In this document: piece after piece, positions 1 through 10,496 of the stretch
How positions within the stretch are numbered: position 1 is the stretch's first letter
Layout: the number at the start of each line of letters is the position of its first letter
Assembly (NCBI GenBank): GCA_022592435.1
Contig: JABYQS010000153.1
Coordinates: 27,163 to 91,162, forward strand
Source of the DNA: Cerioporus squamosus
Taxonomy: Eukaryota > Basidiomycota > Agaricomycetes > Polyporales > Polyporaceae
Direction of reading: 5' to 3'
DNA: 64,000 nt
Translations under genes and position numbers: made by a program
Notes under the pieces: generated by a model
Told to the model about the DNA's origin: nothing
What the model saw: only the letters and a program-made list of their open reading frames with translations
The model's database searches: none

Positions 1-1347
1 GTGGTACATATGAGGTACTGTGCTTACTGTCATGTCTTCGTCCTTGACCATGAAAGGGGACAGCGGCCGATGCGGTATGACGCTGAAATGATACTGAATG
101 ACCATGAGGGATGTCGGCCTCTGGGAGGGATCTCCTGATTGCCTGGTGATCTCTTGAATAATCGTATACGACGACAAATCTGTGGCCTGGTGCATCCATC
201 AGTGAGCAATGTAATTATCCAACAACGACGTACCCGTGCAGCTACAAAGAGTATCCCAATACCCCGGTGCGAGGGGCGTGTAGTGCAAGAAAGAGTGCTC
301 TCCCTCCTCGCGGGCAGCCATGACCAGTGGTGAGTCGAGGTGTAGGATTGTATCGCCTCGGTAGACGCTACACGTCGAGAGTAACGGTAGGGAAGAGGAG
401 GACCTGAAGGTCACAGTAGGATCGATGTCCCGAAGTGACCGTGGCTCGGTCCATTTGTACGCCGATTCCGACAACGTAGTCCACTTAGCGGGGGCCGGAG
501 ATGAGTCCTCGACAAGCGATGGGGCCATGGGAACCTCTTCAGGTGGGACGGTGATGTATACGTGCACAATTTGGTCGCCAGGTGAAAGCATGAGTCCCTC
601 CGAGGTCGTAGGAACACACGCTGCGACCATCGATGAGCTTTCACCCTGCGGATGCATCATCTTATAGTGGCGGTCGGAGATCTCCTTCATGACTAGCAAG
701 GTTCAGGACCACGTTGAGCTGCTCGAGGCGCGAATGATCACGTACTCTGTTTGTCTGTACTGTTCTCTCGGAGCTGTTGAATCTTGCAACCGACCTGCTT
801 GGCAGTGCGATACTCTCCGGTATTCTTCAGGATATACCGCGAGATGAATGTGCTATGATTGAGGAATCGGGCAAGGCCAACACGAGGTTGTGCATATTGC
901 TCCAGTCCTATTCAACATAAGGCGGGTGAGTGATATGTTGGATAACAGATGTAGCAACGCACCTTCCAGGAGCGCGGCCTCCAGATGCGGAGGCCACACC
1001 ACCTCGTCCTTGTATTTAGATGTACGCCAGCATTTCCGACCCGCGAGCCTAGTCTGAAAACATCTAGGCGTCGTAATGCCTTTGTCTTGGCTTGTAAGAG
1101 CAGGTGCCCCCGAAGAGAGTGGGAAAGGCCGGCAACCGTTCTGAGCATATGGATGATGTCTACGGCTAAGTGCGAGTGTGGACCGATAGACCGAATGGAC
1201 GATGTTCGACTCAGAGGACAGAACATGTGAGTCATCATGGCCGTGCCTAATTAGGAACCTCTGAGTCTGAGGCGAAGTTGGAGACTTTGTTCTGAGTTGC
1301 CATCGCGTTATGTCGGGTCCCGGCTCGGAGCTGCGAGTTAGACTCAT
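1..1347 (-). CDS. TEA/ATTS-domain transcription factor, 3' end cut by window edge
   Basis: Nuclear DNA-binding regulator of the TEC1/AbaA type. The TEA domain is split by an intron: exon 1 (963-1347) ends in KDEVVWPPHLEAALLE. Exon 2 (746-907) supplies the rest of the helix bundle, with FLNHSTFISRYILKNTG and KQVGCKIQQL matching the TEA pattern of an invariant W, an IxRYI core and a K-Q-V-x-S/C-x-I-Q recognition helix. Exon 3 is 234-692 and exon 4 lies below position 180, joined in frame through GT-AG sites. Exon 4 reaches a possible donor at about 27, so the gene continues beyond the window. The start at 1347 is uncertain: its ATG overlaps the TGA of the upstream gene, so a 5' exon may be missing. 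TEC1/AbaA proteins control filamentation or conidiation in ascomycetes; the role here is inferred from the domain only. Confidence 0.72.
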
Positions 1348-2943
1348 CTATAACGGACAATATTTGTGAGTGCCGGATGTACTATCTTGAATATGCCCAC
1401 CGATGTCTGGCCAGGAATGATTGTTTCCGCCTCTATCGACTGGAACGACGGACGGCTTTCTTCAATCTGACTCGAACCGCATCCGTGCCTCAGCATTATG
1501 GCCCCAACTAGGAAGATTCCGTCAACCATCTACATCGCGAAACGACGAGAAAATCGCTGCAAGCGCAGTTACCTCCACATTCGTCAACATCAACCCGAGG
1601 TGCCAGGCGGACCAGCTCTGAATATATGTCCTGCGGAATCGCAGTGTTCTGAAGAGGATACCTGAACAAACAGCGATTCTAAACAGCACTGAGACGGACC
1701 TGAAACAACTCATAAACATCCAGATCTGATGCGAGGGCAAATCGCGCCGTTGAATGCTGCACAGAGTTGGACATCAATGTCGTTCCGAATTTCGTGGATG
1801 GTGGCACTCACCTCCAGAATATAGTCCAGAAGCGCCGTAACTGGATCATACGCCTATACGGAAGATTAGTTCAATCGCGGGCATATGCTGCAATCACTCA
1901 CCTGAAAAGAGCCTTGTCTGTCAGGGAAATCGTCCGTTTCGTCAACCACGAAGGCGGAAGCGTAGGAATCAGGGCCCGGATCCCGGGAATCGTCGCTTGC
2001 GGGATCTCGTGGACCGGCAGCAGCTTGTATCGGGAAGTCAGGTAGTAAGATGCGTCGCTTCATCTTGTAGTAGTGCATGAAGATACACTGGTCTAGCACC
2101 TCTCGATCCTGAGCTGCGTGGGGTGCTCCGTTTGAGGTCGACGTGGGAGGCCAGACTGAAGTGCCTGACGGATACTCCGGAGGGCCCGACCTGAAGTAGG
2201 AAGACTGAAACCTAGCATTCTCGACGCGTAGCTTGAACTCGAATGACGCCAGCGAGCCTATGTTCGCCGCAATCGATCCGTCCTTCGCTCGGTAGTCACC
2301 ATGGAAGGCAGCGACTCCCCAGCGACTCGTCTTCGTGGTCCCGCACACGAAGATGAGCTCTTCGTCTTTGAGACCTATCTCGAACCTGCTGTTCGCGAAC
2401 TCAAGCCAGCGGTCGAAGTGCGTGCGCATGTAGCGTGTGATGAGATTCCTGCACATGATCGTCTGCGACACCCCGGACGGAGCGAGCATCAGCGCTGCGC
2501 CAAAGTCGTCGGTGCAGGTGAACTGAACATTGATACGAGCAGATGAGCTAGATTGATAGCGGAAAGTTGGTATGTATAAGACAAAGGTTACAGTGAACTC
2601 ACTCTGCAGTAGCGCTTCCTGCTGAGACCCCAGCGGCCGCGTCCAAACAGTGAAGGCTGCGTCCACACAACACCGATTGAGAGATCCTCATCCGGGGGCC
2701 GTCGAGGATAGCTTTCTCCTTTGGAAATGGCACGTAGTCGAGCGGCACGTCGCCTCGTGGCTGAGGTTCGTCCGGTTGCTTCATGGTGTTGAACAGGGGG
2801 TGGAAAGCTCCCTCCAATCGCCAACCGACATCGCCTATCTCGACTGAAGGTGTGCCAGGCGCCGGATCCGGTACCCAGAGAGGGTAGCCGTAGCCGTGGT
2901 GGAACATCTGCTTGGCGTAGATGTCCCAGGGAGGAGAATTCAT
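1344..2943 (-). CDS. Conserved agaricomycete protein of unknown function
   Basis: A six-exon model (2603-2943, 1902-2547, 1812-1853, 1700-1756, 1573-1648, 1344-1507) joins in frame with consensus splice sites to give about 441 residues. Motifs in order are GYGYPLWVPDP, IGDVGW, EGAFHPLFNTM, SARINVQFTCTDDFGAAL, WLEFANSRFEIGLKDEEL, IFVCGTTKTSRWGVAAF, CIFMHYYKMKRR and, near the end, DPVTALLDYILE followed by an IPQDIYSELVRLAPRVDVD stretch. I recognise this as a multigene family of agaricomycetes that is usually annotated hypothetical; I know of no assigned activity. There is no signal peptide or membrane segment. The start at 2943 was preferred over the upstream ATG at 2967 because MNSPPWDIYA fits the family N-terminus better. 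Exon 6 is the least certain part. Confidence 0.7.
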
Positions 2944-3259
2944 GGTGCCTAGTAGGGGACGCAGCAAGTGTGCCGGGGCGGCGGCGATGACTTGGACTTA
3001 AATACAGTACTTGCCTGAGCTGTGCGACAAGAATAGCGGCTATGCACCGCCATTATGGAGAGCGGGACGCATGAGAGAGAAGTCAATTGTGAGAACCAAT
3101 CACTGCGATGTAAATATCGAGGAAGGGTTCGATAGGTACTTGCGATCAAAGTGTACAGCATGTCTGCGGTTAGGCGCGTTCAATACAGGAACTGCATGGT
3201 GGAGTAAGGGTAATGAATCGCACTGGACACAAACTGGACACGTCCACTCACACGTTCAA

Positions 3260-6136
3260 TCAGCGGCGATTTCTGCTCTGCCCGCTAGAACCTTGTGGTC
3301 CTGCTGCCGCGCCTCTGCGCATCTCCTCTTCATCCAACCCTGCCTCCGCAAGGATGCGTTCCACCTCTTCAAGTATAGGCTTGTATTCGGCTGTGCTCGA
3401 GCGAAGGGAATCAGAACTGTACTGCCCAGACGCGTCAGCATCCACTGACCATAGCGGTCCTCGGCGAGCGTAAATCCGTCTCTGCGGAGCAGCTTCCCGC
3501 GATTATCGCTTTTCCCGTACGCCTTCTGGGCCCAGTATTCACCTGAGACGGATGTGAGTATTCCCTGAAACGGAACTGCATGGATCCGGCTCACGAGAGC
3601 GTGCATAGAACATTGCCAACGTCTCGCCGGGCAGCGGGGTACTGATCACGTCTTCTGGGGACCTCGATGCGTCCTTGGCCACACCCATGAACGCGGCGGC
3701 CTTGGACCGTAGGTCCTGTCCCATGTAATATGACTACCGATGCACTGAGGTCCGAAAAAGAGGATGGACATACCTTGTCTTCCTCAACGATGGGCTCTAA
3801 GATGTCCACCACCTTCTCCTCATCCTCTCCGACGACAGTCACACTCTCCGTCTCGTCGCGCTGCGTCTCGTCATCGTCATCATCATCATCACCTTCGTCG
3901 TCATCTTCGTCACTGCTGCTCTCCTCGTCACCTTCCGAGATGACGATCTCGGAGCGCTTAAGACAAACATAGCGATCAAGCTTGTCCAGCGGCAGCGCGT
4001 GGAAGTCGTCGAGAGTGTACTCGCGCGAACCTTTCTCGAAGATGCCGCCATATCTAGACGTGGCAGATGGGGTCAGACACTGACAAGGTGACGAATAGAT
4101 GCGGATGGAAGTATGTGGATGGGAACGCACATATACAGCGTGTTGCGCAGAACCGCGAGCATTGCATTGTACCGCGGCGGCGGCAAGGTCAGCATGGGGT
4201 CGTCCGGGTCCACGTCGTCCTCGGGCGGTGCAGTAGCCGTGTTCTGCTTCGCAGATGACGCCGGTTTACTCGGTTTCGAAGGCTTCTCAGCCTCCTGCGA
4301 ACCACATAGAGCAGTCCCCGTCAGTCAACATCAACTGCGCGGAACAGCAGTGTGGACAGCGTACCTTCATAACACTCTCCTCGTCGCTTCCGTCCCCATC
4401 CTCGGACTCCTCTTCATCGAAGTCGGGTTTTGGACGGGTGTCCAGGACCGCAGCCCCCTTCTTCTTCGGCGCTCCGCCCTTCTTCTTGGGCTTCTTCAGC
4501 AGCATCGAGACCCAGCGCCCGTTCCCTGTAATGTGATATCCATACAGATCGTTATGGAACACGCTCTCCAATGTCTCCTCGCTGGTGTCCTCGTCCGTAA
4601 CTCCACCGAAGAGGATGCCCATGTTCTTGGCGGTCCAGAGAGCCATCGTGCAGCCGGAGCGGAGAGAGGGCGCGTACGCGGTTGACGGCTTCTTGCGCCG
4701 CTCCCACTTCAATGTCAGTGGGTCTGCGGTGGACTTGCCTGTAGTAGGCGTTTCCGTGTTGAGAGTCATGCTACTCGGGTGTCAGAGTCCCGTCGAACTA
4801 GAAAAGACCGTCAGGGTAGTAACGCACCGCAGGAACCAAGTGTCGTCAAGCATGACACCGACCGGCCGGCTGCCCTTGACGTACTCCTTGCAGTATCCGC
4901 CATGCAAGAGGATACCTTCTGGAGTAGGCAGGAACGAGAAACCACTTCGTGGACTGGAAGAATTTAGCGTTAGTGCTGACAGGCATGCGTGGGGAGTAGG
5001 CTTGGCGTACGATGGCTTGCGATCGTTGTCTCTGAACTCGATCTGCCTCCACTTATATTCCTGCGTATCGAAAATCCAGAGGTCGTTGAGGTAATTCGCT
5101 AGCCATGCATGTCTTATCAGCGAGGTGTTCAGCACGAGCCGGAGATCCGTCGTTACTCACTCTTAATCCCTGGGTCGTAGAACCCGCCGAAGAGAACAAC
5201 GTAGTGCTTCCACATTGCCATGCTACGGGATGTAGTTAGCTTACCCCTCCGAGTATGCGTAGCATCTTACAGAGTAACATACCGATGACCTGACCGCGCC
5301 GTTGGGCGGACCTTCGTCTCTATTCGCTCCCATGAGTGCGTCGATATGTCGAAGCACCAGAAATCGCGATAGTGGTGGAACGAGTTCTGGTATAGAGACG
5401 AGAACTCTCCTCCTAAGGGAGACACGTCAACGTCAAAGCAGTGACACGAGATAGTATGGCGGAGAATACGCACCGAAGAGATAGAGCTTCCCGCCACCAG
5501 CAGGGGTCGCGACAACGGCGTGGGCTGACCGCGGTCCAGGACACGTCGGTGAGACAAACTTCCGCCATTCATTCTGATCCGATTCACAAGCGGTAGCATG
5601 AGCAGTGATGGCGGGGTGAGAGTCCGAACGACTGCCTCACCTTCTCAGGGGAGTATCGATAGACATCACTGTAGAAGTGCTGGTAGTCGCGATGAGGCCA
5701 GGGGGCCGAGTAGCATCACAAGTGGCTGCGACTCACCGCCTTCCCATCCTCGCTGAAGAACTCTCCGCCAATGCACCACAAGTGGTTTCCATTGGGACAC
5801 GGGGTGAGGGTCGCGTTCGCGCGTCGGCTAGGCGGTCCCTCCACCAGCTCCTCCGTTACTTTGTGCGCTTCCTCCCATTCTCTTTGGATCTACTGACCGC
5901 GCGCATCTCAGAGTCTTGTCCCCGTGTAGCCTCGACGCGGGGTGCGTGGTCTACGATGCAATAGGAGAACTTACCTTGTCAAGGATGCTCTCCAGGTCCT
6001 GATCGTCGTCCTCAAACTCATCCTTGGACTTGGTCACTTTCTTCTTCTCCTTCCGCTCAATCTTCTGTGCTGCTTTGGCTTTCTTAGCAGCCTTGGCCGT
6101 TGCCTTGGACGCGTCCTTGCCCTTCTTCTTGGCCAT
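3260..6136 (-). CDS. kel3: Kel3/KLHDC4-type kelch-repeat protein
   Basis: A beta-propeller protein of the yeast Kel3 / animal KLHDC4 family. The N-terminus (from 6136) is the typical lysine/alanine-rich basic stretch starting MAKKKGKDASKATAKAAKKA. Kelch blades follow: LWCIGGEFFSEDGKA, HFYSDVYRYSPEK, GGEFSSLYQNSFHHYRDFW, RPTARSGHR, YLNDLWIFDTQEYKWRQIEF, PRSGFSFLPTPEG and ILFGGVTDEDTSEETLESVF. A long acidic insert encoded around 3850-3930 precedes the C-terminal DUF4110 segment (ETLAMFYARSREYWAQKAYG, GKLLRRDGFTLAEDRY, then YKPILEEVERILAEAGLDEE). At least ten exons are needed; for example exon 1 ends at the donor near 5974 and the last intron removes about 60 nt before YKPILEE. The molecular role of the family is poorly defined. 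A 17.5-kb retroelement sits 205 bp upstream of the start codon. Confidence 0.9.
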
Positions 6137-6325
6137 AGTCTGCGTGTAACCCGGACTCGAGTGACTTAGTCGACCCTTGGACGGCGAAAAACTCTAGACT
6201 GTGTATCAACGCAGTTCTGGCCTCTGAGTCGTCGTCTCTTGTCAATACTGAGACCCCGAGATGGATAGTCACTAGTCAGGACGTGAAGGATCGAACTCAG
6301 GTGCTCTGCAGCAGATCTCCTAGTT
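6137..6325. promoter_or_regulatory. Residual kel3 upstream region, shortened by the retroelement
   Basis: Only about 205 bp of native sequence remain between the kel3 ATG and the retroelement junction at 6340/6341. Before the insertion this DNA continued directly into the sequence now at 23825, the 3' flank of the hydrophobin gene. I see no clear TATA or CCAAT box. Any upstream activating sequence now lies 17 kb away or has been replaced by element sequence. Confidence 0.45.
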
Positions 6326-6340
6326 AACATGATCTCGACG
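6326..6340 (+). repeat. Left target-site duplication of the retroelement
   Basis: The 15 bases aacatgatctcgacg are identical to those at 23810-23824. Their position directly next to the element 5' end and directly after its A tail is the signature of target-primed reverse transcription. The first two A residues of the right copy cannot be separated from the A tail. Confidence 0.9.
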
Positions 6341-7260
6341 AGGGCTCCTCTTCCTTCAACCACCATCACGGTGCGTTTTCCCACGGTCCCTGGCTCCTAG
6401 GAGCAGCCAAACCGGGGTCCTATCTCAGAATACACACGAAGCGGTCGAGAAAGAACGGCCATAGCACTGACAATGCTCAGTTAAAATCCCTGTCGCAGAG
6501 GCGGAGGACGTCAGATTGCCCACAGGGCTGCGAAAGTGCTTAGCACTTGGTCCTCAGGACCACAGGCCTCTGGCCTGGAGCGACGAGGTGCAAAGACAAC
6601 CTCCCCGACCTAGTCGGTCAAAACCCCTCCCTGATGAACGTCCTCCTGTATGTCCCGCAACTGAGACGGGAGGAAGGCACGAAGAGGAAACTGTCTGAGC
6701 GGGAGCAACCTGTTTTTTCGAACCTGACTAATAGCGCCGATGAATGGCCGCGCGGCCGGCAGTTCCCCCCAGCCAACGATAAGATAAGATGGCGAATGCG
6801 CCCGCCGCAAGCGCCTAGATCTGAAGCAGCACGGCCGCGGCAAGCTGCCGCACTACTATCGGCTACCGGAGTATGCCATCCCCTCCGCAATATGCATGGG
6901 AAGAACGCGTCCATAGTAGAGGCTGGCATGCGACCCGAGTGTCAGACGTTGCGATCGACTGAAGCGGCAGACCATCGGAGACTGTGGACCGTGGAAGCCA
7001 AAAAGATACCTGCCACTCACCTAATAGAAAGCAACCGATCTCAACGCTTCAACGGCACGATACACGTACAGAGAGAGCGCTAGTAGGAAGAACGAACGAA
7101 AGATCTTTTCGCTTCCGCTACCCCCCTTGAATCTAAAATGACAACAGTCGAGTAAAAGCCTGAACGGGCTCTTAAAAACGCGCGCATGCGTAAAGTTTAG
7201 CAAGAACACGCCCACTCCGTTCCGCACACAATCTCTCCTGCCCCGACTCCAACCTCCACG
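6341..7260 (+). other. Retroelement 5' region without recognised gene
   Basis: This is about 920 bases from the 5' junction to the ATG of ORF A. One open frame (about 6547-7083) has no recognisable domain and starts with a non-ATG codon, so I treat it as untranslated leader. LINEs of this kind need an internal promoter here. I cannot identify initiator or downstream elements by eye. Confidence 0.5.
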
Positions 7261-7857
7261 ATGCCAACCAGTCGAGCCCAATCCTACACAGCGATAGTCA
7301 GGAGGGTTGCACAGGGAGAAGGAGATAACCCAGACACCTACATCCTGATCAGACGGCCCTGCATCCCAGTTATGGCAGGAGCTAGGCTGAAGCTCTACAC
7401 CCTCGACACCGAGTTCTACACATTTCTGGGATGGGTAGTGGTGGAGAGGACGAGGAGCGTGGAGAGGAGCGAGGTAGAGTTCGTCGTTCGGAGCATAAGG
7501 ACGGGAACGGACGAACTGAGGGGCGACCGCAACTTCCTCGTGGTGGAAAGGAGTTTGGCAGCGGTAGGATGGTCCCCGAGAGGTCTGGGGACACGGTTGA
7601 AAGCGATGTGGACACGGTTGACCAAGCGTGTCGAGCCAGTGGTGAGAACAATCCCTCCTACCCCTCCGCCAACCCCTCCGCCTCCTACATCACCGGCTGC
7701 ATCGTTCGTCACGGGAGCCACTGCGTCAACCGCGATCCTAAGCTGGCAGGGCGCCAGCATGGAGGAAATCGGAAGAGTAGCGACAGGGGACTCGGAGAGT
7801 TTGGAACCCCAGAACCTTGACATGATAAATGAAGCGCGACAGATGGAGCATCTGTAA
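7261..7857 (+). CDS. Retroelement ORF A, unknown 198-residue protein
   Basis: An uninterrupted ATG-initiated frame in good context (cacgATGc). The first 120 residues are predicted globular, with alternating hydrophobic segments (TYILIRRPCIPVMAG, FYTFLGWVVVERTR, EVEFVVRS). A proline-threonine linker around residues 130-150 (PPTPPPTPPPPTSP) and an acidic tail follow. No known LINE ORF1 fold, zinc knuckle or coiled coil is visible. It shares a loose pattern with ORF B: an aromatic-rich strand, an RP-x(3,5)-G-x-R turn, then VV and a charged strand. It may encode an accessory protein of the element. An alternative is chance, but 198 codons without a stop and with domain-like composition argue against that. 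Confidence 0.5.
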   Translation: MPTSRAQSYTAIVRRVAQGEGDNPDTYILIRRPCIPVMAGARLKLYTLDTEFYTFLGWVVVERTRSVERSEVEFVVRSIRTGTDELRGDRNFLVVERSLAAVGWSPRGLGTRLKAMWTRLTKRVEPVVRTIPPTPPPTPPPPTSPAASFVTGATASTAILSWQGASMEEIGRVATGDSESLEPQNLDMINEARQMEHL

Positions 7858-9009
7858 TTATGGCCACAAACGTGTAAGACAAGTCACAGCGACGGCGACA
7901 TGGATGTACCGACTGTATACAATAGTCTTCTAGACGCAGGCCAGGCATGACGTACAAGCACTAGGACAGGACAGGAATCACCATAGTCGCAAGAACGTAC
8001 GTTAGGAAGAATCAGAACAGGCGACGTAAGACATACCTCACATAGCCGTCTAAACCCCCTAGTATGGCGTGAGTTGAAAACACTGAAGGGAAAGGTTTCT
8101 AGCAGGGCAATACGGAGAAGCCACCGGGAGCAACCGACAGCAGCATGTGCGAGCCCATGAAGGCAAAATGATGGTCAACCTGGGTGATCCGACATGAAAC
8201 GGAACCGATCAGAGGCACAGGAGATACAAGGAATAAAATGGACATGTACAGCTCACCTGGACAGCCAGAGAAGATACAACAGTAGGGCAGTTTGATAGAC
8301 CAACTTGGAATGAGAAGTTGCGGGAAGGAAGGGAACTGCGGAGAAAATCAGTCCATGCCCTAGCACGGCGGAGTAGGATAGGTGGCAGCAGCTGGAACAA
8401 ACCGAACCGATTACGACCGAAGTACCAAGGGAACCGGGGAAGAGCAAGGCGAAAGTCAAGCGTACCAACTCACCTTCAGTAGAGACAGTACCCCTGAACA
8501 CGTAAACGTTTGAGAGGAGAAGTGCACTGTCACCCCCCACCCCTGCCATAGGACAAAGACGCGGCGACGAGCATCGCGAGCCTGTTCTGACAATAGTAAA
8601 CTGGAAAGAGGTAAGATCTGATGCGATAATGAGCCCGGCTGATGAGCGGGTGAGTAAACGAGTGTGGCGGCCGCAGGGAGTGGCAGAGAAATGCAAAAGA
8701 GCGAGGAGTTCCATGCGTACGTCGAGGAAGGAAGAAAGGGAATAAGCCAGCAAGGAGACTCGCCTCTGTCATTACGGCGACAAATGATGCAGCCGTGTGA
8801 ATGCCGAGCGGCGTATGATGCTAGGCAGATCGCGTGCCGAGGCAGTGGGAAGAATCTGATTGACTACCGGGGCTACGAGGAACGGAAGATGCTTGGTCAA
8901 GACGGCTAAACGCGGGCGATCGATACAAGAGGGGAGCGGATGGCTGGACCACACATGCAATATCGGCAGCCGGTGCCCCCGGCGACGCAACTCGACAGCG
9001 GACGAGACG
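7858..9009 (+). other. Inter-ORF region of the retroelement, no gene recognised
   Basis: About 1.15 kb. Plus-strand frames are short. The longest frame on the minus strand (8253-8753) is hydrophobic but without recognisable motifs. Several CTCACC/CTTACC words would be splice donors on the opposite strand, but I could not chain them into a gene. Confidence 0.4.
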
Positions 9010-9741
9010 ATGGCGACGACTGCGCTATCCTATCCTCACCCCCCCTCCCTCATGCTGGACCCTCCGGTCGCGAACACGACAAGTACGCGGAACGAGTGTC
9101 GGAGCCCGAGTGACTGGGCGACGACGACAGTATATGCGAGGTGGATAGGATACGAGCCCCCTCCCCCACAAGAAGACGACGACCACACACGAAAGATCCA
9201 CCTATACACAGTCACTATCCTTCCGGAGCGTCCCCTCTGCATTGGGATGAGGATCAGTGTCATGGCCACTTCGCCAAGGTGGTACTGCTACCCGGAGGCT
9301 AGCGCGGACGAGTACGACGCGTACGACGCACATGTGGTCGGAAAAATCGTGGGTGTCGCGGGTTGGAAGGGCCGCAAAGTAATCCTGGAGGTGGAGAATG
9401 AATGTGCAGTGAGCAGGGTCAGGAGGATCAGGATCAAAGTCCCGTACGCACCTGAGGCGACAGTACGCGCGGACGAGCGCGCTTTCGAAGGCCCGAGGAA
9501 GGAGGCGCAGGAAGGCGATCTGTACACGAACGCGGTGGTTAGGACGATGCATCAGGAGCTGAGATGCCAGGCGGCCAGGTGCGCGCTGCCATGGCTGACG
9601 CTTACCGGGGAGGGTTTCCTAGAAGAAGAAATGCGGGAGAGCGTCGCTGACCGACCGGGGATCTCGAGGGGCAGGAAGAAGAGGAAAGATGTCATAGTAG
9701 GCTGGGGAGGGACGATCAACACTGAGAAGAGTAGGAACTGA
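9010..9741 (+). CDS. Retroelement ORF B, unknown 243-residue protein
   Basis: The frame is open from about 8860, but the first ATG is at 9010 (MATTALSYPHPP). A proline-rich start and an acidic spacer (PPPPQEDDDH) precede a probable globular part with HLYTVTILPERPLCIGMRIS, DAHVVGKIVGVAGWKGRKVI and RRIRIKVPYAPEA. The C-terminus is basic (GISRGRKKRKDVIVGWG). No known domain is recognised. The strand pattern loosely resembles ORF A, which would fit duplication within the element. Position, strand and lack of stops suggest a genuine accessory ORF; function cannot be assigned. Confidence 0.5.
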   Translation: MATTALSYPHPPSLMLDPPVANTTSTRNECRSPSDWATTTVYARWIGYEPPPPQEDDDHTRKIHLYTVTILPERPLCIGMRISVMATSPRWYCYPEASADEYDAYDAHVVGKIVGVAGWKGRKVILEVENECAVSRVRRIRIKVPYAPEATVRADERAFEGPRKEAQEGDLYTNAVVRTMHQELRCQAARCALPWLTLTGEGFLEEEMRESVADRPGISRGRKKRKDVIVGWGGTINTEKSRN

Positions 9742-10496
9742 GGTGCGCCGTACACGAGCCAATTCCCTGCGAAGCTTCTAGATCCGCATCGAGGTAGATT
9801 CTAGGGCTTGAGGCTGTGCTGTAAACGTGAGTTTAGGATTGCAAGTCTTTCTGAATGGCTGCATCCGAACGAAACGCGTACCTTGGTTTGCGAGCAAACG
9901 TGGGCCGGGACGGCAACACGTAAGTCAAACAGCTGAGTCTGCGACCGAGATGAACACAACTATGAGGGTGTATCGCGAGAAACGAGGCTAACTGCAACGG
10001 GGGTGATAAGCCGCCATAGCATATACGGCGAGTAAGAGGAACCTCATACCAGCTCTGAGCTGCATCTGCAGGAGTACCACAAGTGAGGAGGAAGGCGCAT
10101 GGGAGAAAGTACGTCCGAATGCATCGAGATCGCAGCGCCTAAAAACCTTATCGGACGTCTAAAGGAGACGGTGCGTTGGTGCGCAACGAACGCGGAGGGC
10201 TGGTCTACGTACCTAGCGAACGTTGAACCTAGCAATTGAGACGGTCTGGCCATGTGATTGGACAGAGAGGAACGTGTACGGAAAGGAGGAACGCTAGGAC
10301 AGCAAAAAGCCCCATCCGGGGGTTGAGGGAGCGAGTAAGCGACCCCGTGAAGTCGAACTGGCAGCGACTCACTGCCGAGACGACGACAGCTTGAGGTAAA
10401 TAGCGGGCAGACCTGTACGGGAGCAAAGCAGCTCGTTACTTTCCCCCCCAACCTGCAAACGAACTACTCTGTGCTTACCTGCAATCTGAAACTGCA
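9742..10496 (+). other. Inter-ORF region upstream of ORF1, no gene recognised
   Basis: 755 bases with only short frames. This may be leader sequence used for internal initiation at the ORF1 ATG. I see no hairpin or repeat that stands out. Confidence 0.35.

Noticed and set aside
3839..3972. tcatcatc-type repeats on the plus strand
   Set aside because: Not an independent microsatellite: they encode the acidic D/E insert of kel3 on the minus strand.
6280..6312. tRNA-like B-box (gatcgaactc on plus, gagttcgatc on minus) at the insertion site
   Set aside because: The T stem would have mismatches, and no A-box or acceptor stem forms on either side, even after removing the retroelement.
6547..7083. 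Plus-strand open frame of 178 codons in the LINE 5' region
   Set aside because: It starts with a non-ATG codon, has arginine/proline-rich shadow-like composition and no motif. Treated as leader.
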